Shown in pieces: positions 63,501 to 64,000 of a DNA stretch of 64,000 bases. The translations under genes and the position numbers were made by a program. Below the pieces are notes generated by a model. It searched no databases. It was given only the letters and a program-made list of their open reading frames with translations, and had not been told where the DNA came from. Position 1 is the first letter of the stretch; each line of letters opens with the position of its first letter. The stretch is from contig NC_134989.1 in assembly GCF_050947335.1 (NCBI RefSeq), forward strand, positions 2,721,501-2,785,500, given 5' to 3'. The stretch comes from Megachile rotundata. Lineage: Eukaryota > Arthropoda > Insecta > Hymenoptera > Megachilidae.

Positions 63501-63942
63501 GCAAATGTATAATATTTCGAAAACGATAACTATAATAAATTCAAGTAATGATTCATTTTTTGTTAGAAAAATTCCTGCGACTAAATAACTAATTATTTTT
63601 ATTGTAGGATATACGAATAGTTTATTGTAGAAAACGATATGCGTTGTTTTAGTGCTAATTACTTTTATATGCATTTTATGTATAAAAAATAATTATTATT
63701 AAAATAAAAGATAAAAAATACCTTATACCACGAAGAGAGGGTAGAAAGAATCTGAGCCTCAGATACAGCATAAAACTAGTTGGAAGACCCAGCAGACCTT
63801 TGCTTTTGCCACTGCTTAGCCATCCTGGTGGCGCAACTTTATTCAATTTAGTGTCAGGAGGTAAAATCGCGAAATCGCCGGCTAACAATACGGCCAGACC
63901 AAGGGTGAAGTTTTCATCCAGGCTTTCAGCTTGTACGATGGC
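42318..63942 (-). CDS. FERM-PDZ domain adaptor protein, 3' nine exons
   Basis: Exons, in transcript order: 63942-63722, 62393-62255, 56894-56095, 54555-54464, 52977-52379, 51500-51254, 50099-49854, 49790-49613, 42582-42318. Every junction has GT-AG ends and matching phase, and the sum is 2787 nt (928 codons plus TAA). Residues 1-120 are FERM F1 end and F2 start, to about 200 the rest of F2 (LPDYGSHYY), then a ~120-residue insert, F3 to about 415, a Ser/Glu-rich linker with tyrosines (EDALYAQV, EELYAAI), one PDZ domain at about 735-815 (GGSIGLQV, GDRIVAINGQ), and a tail ending SRQVFI. FERM lobes bind membranes and cytoplasmic tails and PDZ binds C-termini, so a cortical scaffold is likely. The architecture recalls FRMPD2/PTPN13-like proteins, but I cannot assign an ortholog. 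The 5' exons are beyond the window. Confidence 0.85.
43027..43647 (+). repeat. Flanking repeat starting AACCGACTTTGAAAAAGG (copy B)
   Basis: The first ~225 bp match the minus strand of 20590-20789. It continues about 400 bp further before the 190-bp-arm element. It contains a T-run of about 19. Confidence 0.7.
43648..44781. mobile_element. 1.1-kb element with ~190-bp terminal inverted repeats (copy B)
   Basis: Arms are at about 43648-43839 and 44591-44781, near-identical to copy A at 19363-20589. It is 93 bp shorter, mainly because a tandem-duplicated segment in copy A is single here. The core is in the same absolute orientation as copy A. Confidence 0.8.
43849..44139 (-). CDS. ORF carried by the 190-bp-arm element, copy B (96 aa, unknown)
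   Basis: The counterpart of 19564-19860: same ends, a 6-bp in-frame deletion near the N-terminus (RKDSIYAIKIEP) and an identical C-terminal 77 residues. It is not a recognisable transposase fragment. Over the shared part I noticed essentially one synonymous difference, so the copies are young and the conservation says little about selection. Confidence 0.35.
   Translation of the reverse strand: MRRKDSIYAIKIEPICRKFGNSRVVGSVYRFLDPWLPHANEVNSISFISETLRNEDAVVTFTYITRYIYNGSYSSQDLLISNTPYHNQLVIGSNVY
45475..46369 (-). mobile_element. mariner-type transposon, internally deleted
   Basis: Imperfect inverted termini: left GGGTGTGACCCAAAAGTAAC, right (inverse) GAGGTGTGATCCAAAAGAAA. The minus strand carries both ends of a mariner transposase, but the middle is missing. 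Confidence 0.8.
45529..46177 (-). pseudogene. mariner transposase remnant
   Basis: It starts at ATG 46175-46177 with MSNVKTEQRINIKFLVKF, the usual N-terminus. It then jumps near 46115 into VTCDETWIFAYDPQSKR, so the helix-turn-helix region is deleted and the frame shifts. A TAG follows at about 46056. The rest is intact to 45529, with HQDDAPAH and SPNLDPCDFFLF marking the second and third catalytic aspartates (DD34D type). Not functional. Confidence 0.85.
48205..48765. repeat. Degenerate TTTCAAATTT-type repeat block 4
   Basis: More than 500 bp of irregular 8-12-bp variants such as AAATTTCCAAAAGTTC and TTTCAAATTTTTAAAG. Confidence 0.7.
49613..49790 (-). CDS. FERM-PDZ gene exon: second half of the PDZ domain
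   Basis: Starts GTGATCG (completing GDRIVAINGQ) and ends at donor TTAAA|GTGAGT in phase 2. Encodes the PDZ helix YEEALKMLQ and the last strand IELVLSQ. Confidence 0.88.
49791..49853 (-). other. 63-bp intron inside the PDZ domain
   Basis: GTAAGC...ATCATAG, 63 bp, a multiple of three with no in-frame stop. Its removal restores NKGDRIVAING, the conserved PDZ turn. Confidence 0.85.
49854..50099 (-). CDS. FERM-PDZ gene exon: first half of the PDZ domain
   Basis: Acceptor TTTTCTACAG, donor AAAG|GTAAGC. Encodes a Glu-rich lead and PDZ strands with GGSIGLQV (the carboxylate-binding loop region) and VSVGGSADMAG. Confidence 0.88.
50100..51253 (-). other. Intron of the FERM-PDZ gene
   Basis: AT-rich, with a TGACCTTGACAT phrase near 50607 that recurs near 52262 in the next intron. 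Nothing else assigned. Confidence 0.6.
51254..51500 (-). CDS. FERM-PDZ gene exon: Ser/Thr/Pro-rich linker
   Basis: Acceptor TATTTTGTAG, donor CTCA|GTTAGT (phase 1). Encodes RTPSLPRRLGVKMGTRAIYS and a serine-rich end. Confidence 0.82.
51501..52378 (-). other. Intron of the FERM-PDZ gene
   Basis: AT-rich sequence with no assignable element besides a CATGACCTTGACATTATATT phrase near 52260. Confidence 0.6.
52379..52977 (-). CDS. FERM-PDZ gene exon: acidic linker
   Basis: Acceptor TACGTTTCAG, donor AAG|GTAAAT (phase 0). Encodes about 200 residues rich in Glu/Ser/Lys without a domain. Tyrosine motifs ALYAQV and ELYAAI might be phosphorylated docking sites (inference). Confidence 0.82.
53796..53865. 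repeat. 35-bp direct tandem duplication
   Basis: Two adjacent identical units starting GTTAATTTAAAAATTAACAT. Each unit is itself partly palindromic. Confidence 0.9.
53938..54255. mobile_element. piggyBac-like MITE (318 bp)
   Basis: TTAA at both ends (53938-53941, 54252-54255), followed by inverted termini CCCCTTGGCTACTGTG and, inverted on the right, CTCTTTCGCTACGGTG. TTAA duplication and CCCTTT-like ends are hallmarks of piggyBac. No coding sequence. Near the left end GCGCCTATAGGCGC forms a palindrome. Confidence 0.75.
54464..54555 (-). CDS. FERM-PDZ gene exon: C-terminal helix of FERM F3
   Basis: A 92-bp exon found by phase and homology: acceptor TATTTTTCAG, donor AAAG|GTGCGT. It encodes SYFAFKLTSLHHQFFLTLRS, the closing helix of the F3 lobe. 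It links phase 2 upstream to phase 1 downstream, which no other arrangement I tried does. Confidence 0.88.
56095..56894 (-). CDS. FERM-PDZ gene exon: F2 and F3 lobes with an Asn-rich insert
   Basis: Acceptor TTTTGCTTCAG before 56894 and donor AAA|GTGAGT after 56095 (phase 2). F2 ends with HRDRRGLDSNKAEEMFITHA and LPDYGSHYY. F3 starts, is interrupted by about 120 residues that include an NNNNNINNANNNNN run, and resumes at NVWLAIHAQGLKLFE through FQWKDIQTLSYSK. The insert falls between early F3 strands. Confidence 0.88.
57021..58101. mobile_element. Tc1-type element reduced to a 402-bp-arm hairpin
   Basis: TA flanks (57021-57022, 58100-58101) and CACTGCTCAAAAGAAATA ends. The left arm 57023-57424 and right arm 57698-58099 are exact or nearly exact inverse complements. 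The spacer holds the end of a Tc1 transposase. Confidence 0.88.
57430..57574 (+). pseudogene. Tc1 transposase C-terminal fragment
   Basis: Encodes LTEIWNDIPQEEIRACINMS and RLQGIIQQRGENTRY then TAG, matching the usual end of Tc1 transposases (IPxxxxxxLxxSMPRRLQAVIxxxGGxTxY). All catalytic parts are missing. Confidence 0.8.
58170..58905. repeat. Degenerate TTTCAAATTT-type repeat block 5
   Basis: The longest block: irregular units such as CTCCAAATTTACAAATC and AAATTTCCAAATCTTC. The 68-residue ORF at 58626-58832, with repeated QIYKFSN, is a by-product. Confidence 0.75.
59985..60045. repeat. AT microsatellite with duplicated flank
   Basis: Two (AT)n runs, each followed closely by ATTACAAATGGATT, indicating a tandem duplication of about 50 bp. 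Confidence 0.75.
60210..60345 (-). repeat. Fragment of an unassigned repeat family (copy 2)
   Basis: The minus strand shares CCGATTTTGATGAAACTT and GACACGTATTTTTTTTTATC with 14130-14290. Confidence 0.6.
61337..61506. mobile_element. Small MITE-like inverted repeat
   Basis: Arms of about 49 bp (61337-61385 and 61457-61506) share AATGTAAAAGTCAAGATA in inverse orientation with several mismatches. ATACCT...AGGTAT ends, probably TA-flanked. Too short for coding; family not identified. Confidence 0.6.
62255..62393 (-). CDS. FERM-PDZ gene exon: start of the FERM F2 lobe
   Basis: Acceptor TTTGTTTAG and donor AAT|GTGAGT. This 139-bp exon is short enough to be missed as an ORF. It encodes KHLLYLQIRRCILEQQL and CPYHELINLTGLALQAEFG, a textbook F2 helix pair (HLYYLQLR...LPC...LxxLALQAExGD). 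Confidence 0.88.
62394..63721 (-). other. Intron of the FERM-PDZ gene
   Basis: A 1.3-kb AT-rich phase-2 intron. Overlapping short ORFs near 62974-63183 and 63349-63674 have no recognisable content. Confidence 0.7.
63722..63942 (-). CDS. FERM-PDZ gene exon: FERM F1 lobe end
   Basis: Acceptor AAATGATTTTAG before 63942 and donor AAG|GTATTT after 63722 (leaves phase 2). It encodes FTLGLAVLLAGDFAILPPD, TKLNKVAPPGW and LYLRLRFFLP, the strand-rich end of the ubiquitin-like F1 lobe. Confidence 0.85.
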
Positions 63943-64000
63943 CTAAAATCATTTATAAACGACTAACTACGTAAATGATGTAATTACTCAAGATCAGAGA

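Overview
The window looks like AT-rich insect nuclear DNA, possibly hymenopteran (an inference from base composition, short introns and transposon content, not a proven identification). It holds a transposon-dense left arm, a long gene-poor middle, and two protein-coding genes on the minus strand in the right half. I saw no tRNA, rRNA or CRISPR-like features.

Region 1-14960 is a pile of nested elements. A BEL/Pao retrotransposon (minus strand, its second LTR beyond the left edge) sits inside the gag-protease frame of a Ty3/Gypsy-like element. That gag frame is split a second time by a 2157-bp solo LTR with CATG target duplications. Next to it is a 3.9-kb Tigger/pogo-type DNA transposon with perfect 25-bp terminal inverted repeats. 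Its transposase is split by another solo LTR (772 bp, TGTTG duplications). Removing each solo LTR plus one duplication copy keeps the host frame in register.

Region 14961-36133 is AT-rich DNA without a convincing gene. It contains one copy of a 1.2-kb element with about 190-bp inverted termini and a short ORF (19363-20589), a solo LTR at 26359-27331 related to the 2157-bp one, a perfect 8-bp minisatellite, and blocks of degenerate TTTCAAATTT-type repeats.

Region 36134-40100 carries a 3831-bp exon encoding the N-terminal 1277 residues of an unrecognised acidic, probably disordered protein with SH3-ligand-like proline motifs. It appears to have its own promoter, and it splices onward to exons I could not place.

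Region 42318-63942 carries nine exons, all phase-compatible, of a FERM-PDZ adaptor protein whose 5' part lies beyond the right edge. The exons in the window encode 928 residues: most of the FERM domain with a large insert in lobe F3, a long linker, one PDZ domain, and a C-terminal tail. Its introns hold the second copy of the 190-bp-arm element (43648-44781), an internally deleted mariner, a piggyBac-like MITE with TTAA ends, a Tc1-type element reduced to two 402-bp inverted arms, and further small repeats.
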